From NCBI GenBank assembly GCA_963777485.1, contig CAVZQP010000001.1, forward strand, positions 372,001 through 436,000: a DNA stretch of 64,000 nucleotides. The letters run 5' to 3'. This DNA comes from Bog-473 sp963777485 (GTDB lineage: Bacteria > Actinomycetota > Acidimicrobiia > Acidimicrobiales > RAAP-2). Numbering within the stretch: position 1 is the stretch's first letter; every line of letters begins with the position of its first letter. Below the pieces are notes generated by a model. The model worked only from the letters and a program-made list of their open reading frames with translations. It had not been told where the DNA came from and searched no databases. Of the stretch, positions 17,843 to 26,260 are shown one piece after another. A program made the translations under genes and the position numbers.

Positions 17843-19483
17843 TCAGCCCGCCGCCGTGGCTCCCAGCTCCTCGATCGACTCGGCCCGGTGCCGCTTGTAG
17901 TCGACCTTGCCGTTCGGCGCGCGCCCGATCGAGGGCACCCCGCGCACCCGGCGGGGCGCCTTGTACGACGCGAGGCGGCCCTTCACGTGGTCGATCAGCT
18001 CCGCCTCCGACGGCGACCCGGCGGGCGAACCGTCGGCGTCGACCAGCTCCACGACAGCGATGATCTGCTCGCCGTAGGTCTCGTGCGGAATGCCGACCAC
18101 CACGGCGTCGCGGACCGACGCGTGGGTCTTCAGCGCCTCCTCTACCTCTTCGGGGAAGATCTTCTCGCCGCCCGAGTTGATGCAGACCGAGCCGCGCCCG
18201 AGCAGACGGATCGTCCCGTCGGCATCGACCTGCGCGTAGTCGCCGGGGATCGAGTAGCGCACCCCGTCGATCTCCTTGAACGTGCGGTCCGACTTCTCCG
18301 TGTCCTTGTAGTACCCCAACGGATTCCGGCCGCCCAGAGCGAGGACGCCGACCTCGTCCGAGCCCGGCTCCACGTGCCGCCCGTCCTCTGTCAGCACCTT
18401 CACGTCCGGCCCGAGCGTGAACGACGCCGTCTTCGCCGCCGAGCCGCCGCCCGATACCGACACCCCCATCCCCAGGGCCTCCGACGAGCTGAATGCGTCG
18501 ACCAACAGCATCCCGGGATGGTGCGCAAGCAGCGCCTGCTTGACGGGCTCGCTCCACATCGCGCCCGACGAGATCACCATCATCAGCGAACTCAGGTCCC
18601 ACCGTCCCGGCTCCGCGTCCATGGCCGACAACAGCGGCCGCGAGAACGGGTCGCCCACGATCACGAGCCCGTTGACCTTCTCCCGCTCGACCGTGTCGAG
18701 CAGTTCGACCGGGTCGTACTTCCGGGCCTCCAACAGGCACACCCGCCCGCCCTCGGCCAGCACGGTGTGGGCAGTGAACGCGCCCGTGCCGTGCATCAGC
18801 GGGCACGCCGGCATCAGCGTCACGCCACCGGGCGATGCCGAGAGGGCGGCGCGCACCCCCTCGAGGCCGCCGTTTACGTCGTAGTGACGCACCCCGCCGT
18901 CGATCAGCCGGGCGAAGAGGTCGTCCTGTCGCCACATCACGCCTTTGGGCATCCCCGTCGTGCCGCCCGTGTAGAGCATGTAGAGGTCGTCGCCGCTCCG
19001 CCCCCACGGAGCACGCGTCCGCCCGACCGCGCACTTCGACGCGTCCTCGTACGGGGTCGCCCAGTCGGGGCAGGGGCCGGTCCCGTCGTCCACCCAGAGC
19101 CAACCCTTCACCCGGGGCACGCGGTCGAGGATCCCCTCGATCCGTTCCGTGAACGAGCCGTGGAACACGACCGCCACCGCGTCCGCGTTGTCCCACAGGT
19201 AGGAAAGTTCGTCATCGCCGTAGCGGTAGTTGGTGTTGACCGGCACGAGGCCGATCTTCATGGCGGCAAAGGTCGTCTGGAGATACTCGGGGGAGTTGTA
19301 CAGGTAGAGAGCGACCTTGTCCTGCTGGACCACATCGAGGTCGAGGAGGAACTGGGCGACGCCATCGGCACCCCGGTCGAACTCTTCCCACACCAACGTG
19401 CGCGCGCCCTGCGTCACGGCCGTGCCCTTCGGCTGCACATCGGCGACCGTCTCCCAGACGTCTGCGTAGTTCCAGTCAGTCAT
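17843..19483 (-). CDS. Acyl-CoA synthetase, FadD family
   Basis: A 546-residue adenylate-forming ligase from the same subgroup as the gene at 12905. The P-loop is YTGGTTGMPKGV, the central motif DAFSSSEALG, then GDYAQVDADGTIRLLGRG and INSGGEKIFPEEVEEALK, with the C-terminal Lys in APNGKVDYKR. The ATG giving MTDWNY is preferred, with GGAG about seven bases upstream; an alternative ATG lies four codons earlier. The two ligases in this region are clearly homologous but diverged, more like parallel substrates than a recent duplication. It probably feeds the acyl-CoA dehydrogenase encoded divergently at 19648. Confidence 0.9.
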   Translation of the reverse strand: MTDWNYADVWETVADVQPKGTAVTQGARTLVWEEFDRGADGVAQFLLDLDVVQQDKVALYLYNSPEYLQTTFAAMKIGLVPVNTNYRYGDDELSYLWDNADAVAVVFHGSFTERIEGILDRVPRVKGWLWVDDGTGPCPDWATPYEDASKCAVGRTRAPWGRSGDDLYMLYTGGTTGMPKGVMWRQDDLFARLIDGGVRHYDVNGGLEGVRAALSASPGGVTLMPACPLMHGTGAFTAHTVLAEGGRVCLLEARKYDPVELLDTVEREKVNGLVIVGDPFSRPLLSAMDAEPGRWDLSSLMMVISSGAMWSEPVKQALLAHHPGMLLVDAFSSSEALGMGVSVSGGGSAAKTASFTLGPDVKVLTEDGRHVEPGSDEVGVLALGGRNPLGYYKDTEKSDRTFKEIDGVRYSIPGDYAQVDADGTIRLLGRGSVCINSGGEKIFPEEVEEALKTHASVRDAVVVGIPHETYGEQIIAVVELVDADGSPAGSPSEAELIDHVKGRLASYKAPRRVRGVPSIGRAPNGKVDYKRHRAESIEELGATAAG

Positions 19484-19647
19484 TCCTCGCTCCACCCCGC
19501 CCTCTAGGGCCGTCCGACACTCCGATTCCTGCGCGTCGACCGCACCGGCCGGCAGTCACCGGCAGTCCACCGGCATCGACCAGCACGAAGGTCAACCCCC
19601 CGCTCCCCAACATGCGCGGAGCGAAGCCACGAGAATACGCTCCCAAA

Positions 19648-20787
19648 ATGGACCTCGGCCTCCCGGGCGACGACGACCCCCGCCGGCGCCAGGTCAGGGA
19701 CTGGCTGCAACAGCATCCCCATCCCAGCGGAAGAGACCTCGCCGAAGCGGGCTACGTCGTGCCCCACTGGGCTCCCCCCTACGGCCTCGATGCAGATCCC
19801 CTCTCCCAACTCATGATCGACGAGGAGCTCAAACGGGCGGGCGTCCGCCGCCCGATCAACCCGATCGGCATCGGATGGGCCGGGCCCACGCTCATGTACG
19901 CCGGCAGCGACGAGCAGAAGGAGCGCTTTATCTGGCCGCTGCTCTCGGGCGAGGAGTTCTGGTGCCAGCTCTTCTCCGAGCCCGGCGCCGGCTCCGACCT
20001 CGCCTCGCTCAGCACCAAGGCCGAGCGCGACGGCGACCACTACGTCGTCAACGGGCAGAAGGTATGGACGAGCTACGCCCACATCGCCCGGTACGGCATC
20101 CTCCTGGCGCGTACCGACCCCACCGCCGCCAAGCATCAAGGCATCAGCTACTTCGTCTGCCCCATGGACGCCCCCGGCATCGAGATACGTCCTCTCATCG
20201 ACATGACCGGCGAACATGCCTTCAACGAGGTGTTCTTCACCGACGTGCGGATTCCGGCCGACCATCTCGTGGGCGCCGAACACGGCGGTTGGGAGTTGGC
20301 GAAGGTGACCCTCGGCAACGAACGGGTCTCGCTCAGCGGCGAGGGCGCGCTGTGGGGCATGGGCCCAACGGCGGACGACCTCGTCGCCACCGTCCGCACC
20401 GCGGGCGGCGCCCCCGACGCCACCACCCGCGACAGGCTCGTCGAGGTCTTCGTCGAGAGCCAGATCCTCCGCGTCCTGCGGATGCGCACGGTCTCGGCCA
20501 TCCTGGCCGGCAAGGCGCCCGGGGCCGAGGCCTCCGTGCGCAAGGCCATCGCCGACGCCCACGGGCAGCACGTGATGGACGTTGCACGGGACCTGGCCGG
20601 GCCCCACGGCATGCTCCAGAGCACCGGCCCGGTCGGCGGCTGGGGCCCCGACGGGGCGGCGTTCGGGGACAACACCTGGTCACGGGGGTTCCTGTTCGCC
20701 CCCGCGCTGACGGTGGGCGGCGGCACATCGGAGGTGCAACGCAACATCGTGGCGGAAAAGGTCCTCGGATTGCCGCGAGATCCCTGA
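19648..20787 (+). CDS. Acyl-CoA dehydrogenase, FadE family
   Basis: A 379-residue flavoprotein that would introduce a trans-2,3 double bond into an acyl-CoA. The FAD/substrate motifs are QLFSEPGAGSDLASL near residue 115 and a later VGGGTSEVQRNIVAEKVLGL, which ends the protein as in typical family members. VVNGQKVWTSYAHIARYGIL is the usual mid-domain strand. The start at 19648 gives MDLGLPGDDDP; an upstream in-frame ATG at 19612 adds 12 basic residues. The active-site base cannot be assigned with certainty by eye. It is divergent from the acyl-CoA ligase at 17843, so the two genes probably share a catabolic pathway. Confidence 0.9.
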   Translation: MDLGLPGDDDPRRRQVRDWLQQHPHPSGRDLAEAGYVVPHWAPPYGLDADPLSQLMIDEELKRAGVRRPINPIGIGWAGPTLMYAGSDEQKERFIWPLLSGEEFWCQLFSEPGAGSDLASLSTKAERDGDHYVVNGQKVWTSYAHIARYGILLARTDPTAAKHQGISYFVCPMDAPGIEIRPLIDMTGEHAFNEVFFTDVRIPADHLVGAEHGGWELAKVTLGNERVSLSGEGALWGMGPTADDLVATVRTAGGAPDATTRDRLVEVFVESQILRVLRMRTVSAILAGKAPGAEASVRKAIADAHGQHVMDVARDLAGPHGMLQSTGPVGGWGPDGAAFGDNTWSRGFLFAPALTVGGGTSEVQRNIVAEKVLGLPRDP

Positions 20788-20926
20788 GTCACCGCCGTTC
20801 TCATAGCGGTGCGGGGGAGTGCCCCGCACTCTCGCGCCGTGGCAGCGGATGCCACGGCGTCGAGGAAGCAACAACTGGTCAGGGTGGGAATTGGCTGCTC
20901 AGAGCCGGATGATCAGGGGAGGTTCG

Positions 20927-21877
20927 ATGCGGGACTCCGCGCGGCGGATGCTCGTGTCGGCTGTGTGCGTGCTCGGCCTGTCGGCCGCGGCCGCGCCGGT
21001 CCTCTCCACCGCCGCCGCCTCACCGGCGGCGGCTGCATCGGCTGCGGCGGGCTCCAGCAGCCTTCCCACCCCTGGCCTGTACCACCAACCCATCATCGGC
21101 AAGGTGGTGCTCCCTGGCCTCGGCCAGGTTCTGGGCCACGGCGTGCGCCATGCGACGAACGTGCAGTCGCAGAACTGGAGCGGCTACGCCGACAATCAGG
21201 ACACCTACAACTCGGTGGCCGCCAGCTGGATCCAGCCGGCGGTCAACTGCAGCGCCGGCGGGGGTGGCGGTGGCGGCATCCTCAACGGCCTGCTCGGCGG
21301 CAACGGTCTCGGCAATCTCTTGGGACCGGGCTCCTCTGCCGCGTCGTTCTGGGTGGGCCTCGACGGCTACTCCTCGAACAGCGTCGAGCAGCTCGGTGCT
21401 GACTCGGACTGCAACGGCAAGACGCCCACGTACTACGCCTGGTGGGAGATGTTCCCGAACCCCTCCCAGGTGTTGTCGAGCTCATACCCGGTCCATCCGG
21501 GTGACCAGATGACCGCCTGGGTCGCGTCGAACGGCTCGGGCACGACGTTCTTCCTGGCTCTCAAGGACGCCACGGCCGGCTGGTTCTTCGGCACGACGCA
21601 GAACGCGTCGCCTGGGTTCGGGCGTTCGTCCGCCGAGGTGGTGGCCGAGGCCCCTTCGTCGTGCAACATCCTGTTCTGCAGCGAGTTGCCGCTCTCGGAC
21701 TTCGGCCAGGTGGGCTTCGGCAACGCCGACCTCATCGACAACTCCGGCAACAACGGCTCGCTCGCCGCCTTCAACGCCAACGCGATCACCATGACGGTCG
21801 GCAACAAGACGCTCGCCATTCCGAGCAATCTCAGTGCCGACGGCCGTTCGTTCTCCGTCTCTTGGCAGAACTCGTGA
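20927..21877 (+). CDS. Secreted G1-family (eqolisin-like) glutamic peptidase
   Basis: A 316-residue preproprotein. Start ATG 20927 follows a strong GGGGAGG ribosome site and opens a signal peptide (RMLVSAVCVLGLSAAAAPV) plus Ala-rich cleavage region. The mature part begins with QNWSGYAD and SWIQPAV, the classic eqolisin opening. The catalytic Gln region is FWVGLDGYSSNSVEQLG followed by YYAWWEMFP. The catalytic Glu is probably in SSAEVVAEAPS. A Gly-rich loop (GGGGGGG) is inserted near residue 110. These enzymes are acid proteases of fungi and some acid-tolerant bacteria, acting outside the cell. The family assignment rests on motif spacing. Confidence 0.85.
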   Translation: MRDSARRMLVSAVCVLGLSAAAAPVLSTAAASPAAAASAAAGSSSLPTPGLYHQPIIGKVVLPGLGQVLGHGVRHATNVQSQNWSGYADNQDTYNSVAASWIQPAVNCSAGGGGGGGILNGLLGGNGLGNLLGPGSSAASFWVGLDGYSSNSVEQLGADSDCNGKTPTYYAWWEMFPNPSQVLSSSYPVHPGDQMTAWVASNGSGTTFFLALKDATAGWFFGTTQNASPGFGRSSAEVVAEAPSSCNILFCSELPLSDFGQVGFGNADLIDNSGNNGSLAAFNANAITMTVGNKTLAIPSNLSADGRSFSVSWQNS

Positions 21878-21959
21878 CCGTCCGCGTTCCGATGCCCGCA
21901 GATCTCAGGTTGTTCAAGTTCTTCCCTAGCTGACAGTCAAAGCGCTCTCACAGCACGCG

Positions 21960-22025
21960 CCCCTCAGCAGGTGGGCAGCGAGTACCCGGTCGGCGGACTG
22001 TTCCGGGGGCCCGCCCGCTGAGGGG
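21960..22025. terminator. Long hairpin between convergent genes, possible bidirectional terminator
   Basis: The arms 21960-21975 and 22010-22025 pair over 16 positions with one mismatch and one G-U pair, leaving a 34-nt loop. It sits between the stops of the G1 peptidase and riboflavin synthase genes. There is no U-run, so termination is inferred from position and stem strength. Confidence 0.4.
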
Positions 22026-22043
22026 TGGGCCCGTGACGGAGGA

Positions 22044-22520
22044 TCAGAGCTCGAGTGGACCGGCGTGGGCGAAGCCCTGGCGGATGCCCTGCCCGGCACG
22101 CGCTGTCAGCTGCTCGGGTTCGTACAGCATGAGATAGGCGTTGCGGGCGTGGTCCCGCGAGCGGTTCTTGAACACCATGGCCAATGTGGCCGGGTCGTCG
22201 GACTCGTCCTCGTGGACGAAGACCTCGAGAATCGGCGTGTTCGTCATGAGCTGCGCCTGCATGATCCCCGTCGACGCCTCGTGTGCGCAGACCTTGTCCA
22301 CCTTCTCTCTGCCGGGCATCCCCAGCGCGACGACGATGCGGCAACCTTCTTCTTCGATCAGCTTCTTGGCCGCCACGGCCAGGTCCTTGAACCCGGGCAC
22401 CGTGCGCCGGATCGTGGTGAAGGTCGTCCCGTAGCCGGGGCACTGCGAAAGCTCGTCGAGGGCCTCGCCGCCCATGTCGTAGCGGGCGAACATCGTGTCG
22501 ACGACGCCGATCAGGTCCAT
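22044..22520 (-). CDS. ribC: Archaeal-type riboflavin synthase
   Basis: A 158-residue protein that matches the archaeal pentameric riboflavin synthase (EC 2.5.1.9), a relative of lumazine synthase, rather than the usual two-barrel bacterial RibE. Family blocks are obvious: GVVDTMFARYDM at the start, TVPGFKDLAVAAKKLIEEEG, VVALGMPGREKVDKVCAHEA, QAQLMTNTPILEVFVHEDE and GQGIRQGFAHAGPLEL at the end. It converts two 6,7-dimethyl-8-ribityllumazine molecules to riboflavin. The gene stands alone, divergent from bioA with 62 bp between starts, and no other riboflavin gene is in view. This type is unusual in bacteria, though not unknown in actinobacteria. Confidence 0.9.
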   Translation of the reverse strand: MDLIGVVDTMFARYDMGGEALDELSQCPGYGTTFTTIRRTVPGFKDLAVAAKKLIEEEGCRIVVALGMPGREKVDKVCAHEASTGIMQAQLMTNTPILEVFVHEDESDDPATLAMVFKNRSRDHARNAYLMLYEPEQLTARAGQGIRQGFAHAGPLEL

Positions 22521-22582
22521 GACCCATTTTCGCGCAGGAAGCGCATTGGCCGATCAGCGGCCGCGAAGTCCAGAATCGGGGC

Positions 22583-23896
22583 GTGAGCAGCACCATTCCT
22601 GAGCCCACCCGGAGCTGGGTCGAGCGCGATGCCGCCGTTGTCTGGCATGGCTTCACCCAGATGGCCACCTACGCCGACAACACCCCCCTCGTGATCGAGC
22701 GGGCCGAGGGCCGCGAGCTTGTCGACGCCCACGGGCGCCGCTATCTCGACGGCATCTCCTCGCTGTGGGTGAACACCCTGGGCCACCACGTCACCGAGCT
22801 CGACGCCGCCCTGGCCGCGCAGGCGGGCAAGGTGGCGCACTCGACGATGCTCGGCAATGGCAACACCGTGGTTGTGGAGCTGGCCGAGGCTCTCGCGCCG
22901 CTCGTACCGGTGGACGATCCCCACTTCCTCTTCGCTGCCGACGGTGCCGTCGCCGTGGAGCAGGCGCTGAAGATCGCATTCCAGTATTGGGTCAACCGCG
23001 GGGTCGAGGGTCGCACGCAGTTCCTCGCGCTGGGCGATGCGTACCACGGCGACACGATCGGCTCGCTGTCGCTCGGCGACGGCGGGGTGTTCAGCGCGGT
23101 ATTCGATTCACTCTGCTTTCCGGTCGTCCGCACTCCCGGTTACGCCGATCCCGGTTGGGCGGACAAGGCCTGCTCCGCCATCACCGCCCACGCCGGCGAG
23201 CTGGCCGCCGTCGTGCTCGAGCCGCTCGTGCAGGGCGCGGCGGGCATTCTCGTGGCCGATGCGGACGACGTCCGCCGCGTGGGCGACGCGTGCCGAAACG
23301 CCGGTGCGTTGCTCGTGTGCGACGAAGTCGCCACGGGGTTCGGCCGGACCGGGACGCTCTTCGCGTCCGAGCAGTGTGGGCTCCGACCCGATCTGCTCTG
23401 CCTCGGCAAGGGGATCACGGGCGGTTACCTCGCCATGTCGGCTACCGCCGCGTCGTGTCGGGTGTTCGATGCCTTTCTCGGAGCAGACCTCGGACCGCAG
23501 ACCTTCTATCACGGGCACTCTTACGGGGGGAATGCGTTGGCCGCTGCCGTCGCGCTCGAACACCTCAACCTCGTCGAATCCTGGGACGTCCTCGCCAACG
23601 TCCGGGCCCGCGCGATGCAACTTGCCGATCTGCTGGCGAGGCGCGTGGCCCCCAACCAAGCCGTACGCGAGATTCGTCAGCGCGGCCTGATGGTCGGTGT
23701 CGAGCTCGCGCCCCCGAATGACGGGCTCCGTTGGGGGCGCCGTGTCTGCACCGGTGCCGTCGAGCGAGGTGTCCTGCTCCGTCCGCTCGGCGACGTCGTT
23801 GTGGTGATGCCGCCGCTCACCATCACAGAGGACGAGGTGGTGCGAATTATCGACGCGCTTGCCGAGGCTCTAGAGGAGGTGACGCGGCCTTCGTGA
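22583..23896 (+). CDS. bioA: Adenosylmethionine-8-amino-7-oxononanoate aminotransferase (BioA)
   Basis: A 437-residue class III PLP aminotransferase converting KAPA to DAPA in biotin synthesis, normally using S-adenosylmethionine as amino donor. Motifs: DGISSLWVNTLGHH near residue 53, VCDEVATGFGRTG (Asp binding PLP), LCLGKGITGGYLAMS (Schiff-base Lys) and FYHGHSYGGNALAAA. The start codon is GTG. The stop overlaps bioF by 4 nt (GTGA), so bioA-bioF-bioD is one coupled operon in pathway-neighbour order. Confidence 0.95.
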   Translation: MSSTIPEPTRSWVERDAAVVWHGFTQMATYADNTPLVIERAEGRELVDAHGRRYLDGISSLWVNTLGHHVTELDAALAAQAGKVAHSTMLGNGNTVVVELAEALAPLVPVDDPHFLFAADGAVAVEQALKIAFQYWVNRGVEGRTQFLALGDAYHGDTIGSLSLGDGGVFSAVFDSLCFPVVRTPGYADPGWADKACSAITAHAGELAAVVLEPLVQGAAGILVADADDVRRVGDACRNAGALLVCDEVATGFGRTGTLFASEQCGLRPDLLCLGKGITGGYLAMSATAASCRVFDAFLGADLGPQTFYHGHSYGGNALAAAVALEHLNLVESWDVLANVRARAMQLADLLARRVAPNQAVREIRQRGLMVGVELAPPNDGLRWGRRVCTGAVERGVLLRPLGDVVVVMPPLTITEDEVVRIIDALAEALEEVTRPS

Positions 23897-25077
23897 CTCC
23901 GGAGAACTGGCCCGACCGCATCCGGGCTCAGCTGGCCGAGGTGATCAACGAGGGGCGTTGGCGCGCGCCGCGCGCGTTCGACGCACGAGGCCCCGCGGGC
24001 ACGCTCGGAGGAGCCGATGTGGTCTCCTTCGCGTCGAACGACTATCTCGGGCTGAGCGCGCACCCGGCGGTTCGGGCAGCCGCGCACGACGCCCTCGAGC
24101 GCTGGGGTACGGGCGCCGGCGCGTCTCGTCTTGTCACGGGCTCTCGTCCCGTCCATACCGAGCTCGAAGAGGAGCTCGCGCAATGGAAGCGCACCGAGGC
24201 CGGTGTCTGCTTTCCTACTGGTTACGCCGCCAATCTCGGGGTCCTTAGCGTCCTCGGAGGACCAGGCGTCCGGGTGTTCTCGGACGAACTGAACCACGCC
24301 AGCATCATCGACGGGTGCCGGCTTTCGCACGCCGAGGTGGCCGTCTATCGCCACTGTGACCTGGGACACCTCGAGGAGTTGCTGGCGTCGAGCGATGCCG
24401 AGCCCCAGACGCGGGCGCTGGTTGTGACCGACGCTGTGTTTTCTATGGACGGGGACGTGGCGCCGCTCGATCAGCTCGTCGCGCTCTGTGCTCGACACGG
24501 TGCCGCGTTGGTGATTGACGAAGCGCATGCGGTGTTGGGACCCCGCCTCGAGTTGTCGGGAGTCTCCGGGACGGTGAATTCGACTGTCGTACGGGTCGGA
24601 ACGTTGTCGAAGACGCTCGGCGCTCTCGGAGGGTTCGTCGCGGCGTCACGCGACGTTGTGGACCTACTGATCAATCGGGCTCGGTCCTACATCTTCTCCA
24701 CCGCGCTGCCGCCGGCCGACGCTGCTGCAGCCCTCGCGGCCCTGCGGATCCTTCGCTCTCCTGAAGGGGAAACGCTTGTCGACCGCCTGGCGTCGTTGGT
24801 GCAGAGGATGTCCGCCGCGGGACTCGCGCCGCCGACGCATCCCAGTCCGATCATCCCGGTGATCCTTGGACCCGAACGCGCCGCCATCGACGCGTCCACG
24901 ACCCTTTTGGCCCGCGGGCTCTGGGTCCCGGCCATCCGGCCGCCCACCGTCCCGACGGGTTCTAGCCGCCTGCGGGTCACTCTCTCGGCGGCACACCAAG
25001 ACGACGATGTCGCCGCTCTGATCGATGCGCTGCATTCCCTGCCTCTGCCCGAATCCATGGCTGCTGGCGTTCGGTAG
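23893..25077 (+). CDS. bioF: 8-amino-7-oxononanoate synthase (BioF)
   Basis: A 394-residue alpha-oxoamine synthase that condenses pimeloyl-thioester with alanine to KAPA, the step before BioA. Motifs: SFASNDYLGLSAHP, GTGAGASRLVTGS, DELNHASIIDG, VIDEAHAVLG (PLP Asp and His) and GTLSKTLGALGGF (Schiff-base Lys). GTG at 23893 is chosen because it overlaps the bioA stop as GTGA. The next start overlaps this stop by one base. Confidence 0.95.
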   Translation: MTPENWPDRIRAQLAEVINEGRWRAPRAFDARGPAGTLGGADVVSFASNDYLGLSAHPAVRAAAHDALERWGTGAGASRLVTGSRPVHTELEEELAQWKRTEAGVCFPTGYAANLGVLSVLGGPGVRVFSDELNHASIIDGCRLSHAEVAVYRHCDLGHLEELLASSDAEPQTRALVVTDAVFSMDGDVAPLDQLVALCARHGAALVIDEAHAVLGPRLELSGVSGTVNSTVVRVGTLSKTLGALGGFVAASRDVVDLLINRARSYIFSTALPPADAAAALAALRILRSPEGETLVDRLASLVQRMSAAGLAPPTHPSPIIPVILGPERAAIDASTTLLARGLWVPAIRPPTVPTGSSRLRVTLSAAHQDDDVAALIDALHSLPLPESMAAGVR

Positions 25078-25739
25078 TGGCCCGGCCGAATCGGCTTGTG
25101 GCCGTCGTCGGTACGGGCACCGACGTCGGTAAGACCTACGTCACCGCCCGTCTGCTCGCAGTGCTGCGAGAAGAGGGGATCAGCGTGGCCGCGCGCAAGC
25201 CGGCGCAATCGTTCGATCCGTCTGACGACCCCGCGGACTACGACGCCGCCGTGCTGGGCGAGGCGAGCGGAGAACCGCCCGAGACGGTATGTCCGTCCCA
25301 TCGGTGGTACGAGATGGCGATGGCGCCACCAATGGCCGCCGATGCGCTGGCTCGTCCGCCCTTCATTGTGGACGATCTCGTCGAGGAATTGCGATGGCCC
25401 GAGGTGCCGGTGGACTTAGGGTTCGTCGAGACGGCGGGGGGTTTGCGGTCACCCATCGCCGACGACGGCGACTGCCTGACGCTCGTCGTGGCCGTGATGC
25501 CTGAGATCGTGTTGCTCGTTGCCGATGCTGGCCTGGGCACGATCAACTCGGTGCGTCTGACGATGGACGCCTTGGTACGTCTTCCGGCAGAGCTCGCGGT
25601 GGTGCTCAACCGCTTCGACGAAGGTTCGGAGTTGCACCAGCGAAATAGGTCCTGGTTCCGGGACCGCGATGACTTGCAGGTGTTCAGATTTCCAGGTGAT
25701 GAGATCGAGCTCGCAAAGGTCGTTCAGGAGTCAACTTAG
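25077..25739 (+). CDS. bioD: ATP-dependent dethiobiotin synthetase (BioD)
   Basis: A 220-residue P-loop carboxylase closing the ureido ring of dethiobiotin from DAPA, CO2 and ATP. The Walker A motif is GTGTDVGKTYV at residues 12-22, followed by the catalytic Lys strand ARKPAQSF, then ETAGGLRSPI, which lines the substrate site. VVLNRFDEGSE is the nucleotide-specificity strand. The GTG start shares one base with the bioF stop (TAGTG). The last step, BioB, is encoded on the other strand about 1.7 kb away. Confidence 0.95.
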   Translation: MARPNRLVAVVGTGTDVGKTYVTARLLAVLREEGISVAARKPAQSFDPSDDPADYDAAVLGEASGEPPETVCPSHRWYEMAMAPPMAADALARPPFIVDDLVEELRWPEVPVDLGFVETAGGLRSPIADDGDCLTLVVAVMPEIVLLVADAGLGTINSVRLTMDALVRLPAELAVVLNRFDEGSELHQRNRSWFRDRDDLQVFRFPGDEIELAKVVQEST

Positions 25740-25784
25740 GCTTCCGGGTCTCCTCACGAGAGCGCCGTCATCTATAAATGGTGA

Positions 25785-26090
25785 ATGGCCACAGTCATTG
25801 TTCAAGGAGCGTTCTCACTTGACCCCGAGGAACGCGACCGATTCGTTGAGACGAGCATCGAAGGAATGCGCTCCTCTCGGCGGGAAGCGGGTTGCCTCGA
25901 ATACGTAATCGCGGCCGACCCTCTCGACCCGGAGCGCGCAGTCCTAACGGAGCGGTGGGAGTCGATGGACCACCTACAACAGCATCTTGCCGAACAAAGG
26001 AGTGCGCCTCGGCGGGACGATTCGAGACCGACTCCTCGGGATGTTGAGATCACTCTCTTCGAGGTGGCGACGTCCCGTCCTCTGCGGTGA
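25785..26090 (+). CDS. ABM-domain (antibiotic biosynthesis monooxygenase-like) protein
   Basis: A 101-residue dimeric alpha-beta barrel. Typical blocks are MATVIVQGAF, RREAGCLEYVIAADPLDPE and VLTERWESMDHLQQHLAEQ, ending in ITLFEVA. Members oxidise quinols or polyketide-like rings without a cofactor, or act in stress responses. The region between the helix and the last strand (about residues 68-85) is poorly conserved relative to the family. It begins 45 bp after bioD and may be read through from that operon. No specific substrate is indicated. Confidence 0.75.
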   Translation: MATVIVQGAFSLDPEERDRFVETSIEGMRSSRREAGCLEYVIAADPLDPERAVLTERWESMDHLQQHLAEQRSAPRRDDSRPTPRDVEITLFEVATSRPLR

Positions 26091-26260
26091 GAGCAACCAC
26101 CTGCGGTCACAGCGATTCTCTCGGCCTCACGCTGGACCTGGACACCCTTACTGTCCGCGGAGTTCAGATACTTCTGCACACGGCATGAGCTCGAGGGCAC
26201 TCTCTAGGCGAACAGAAATACGCGTTGACAGTGCTCGCCCCCCGGGGCTAGACGTGCCGC

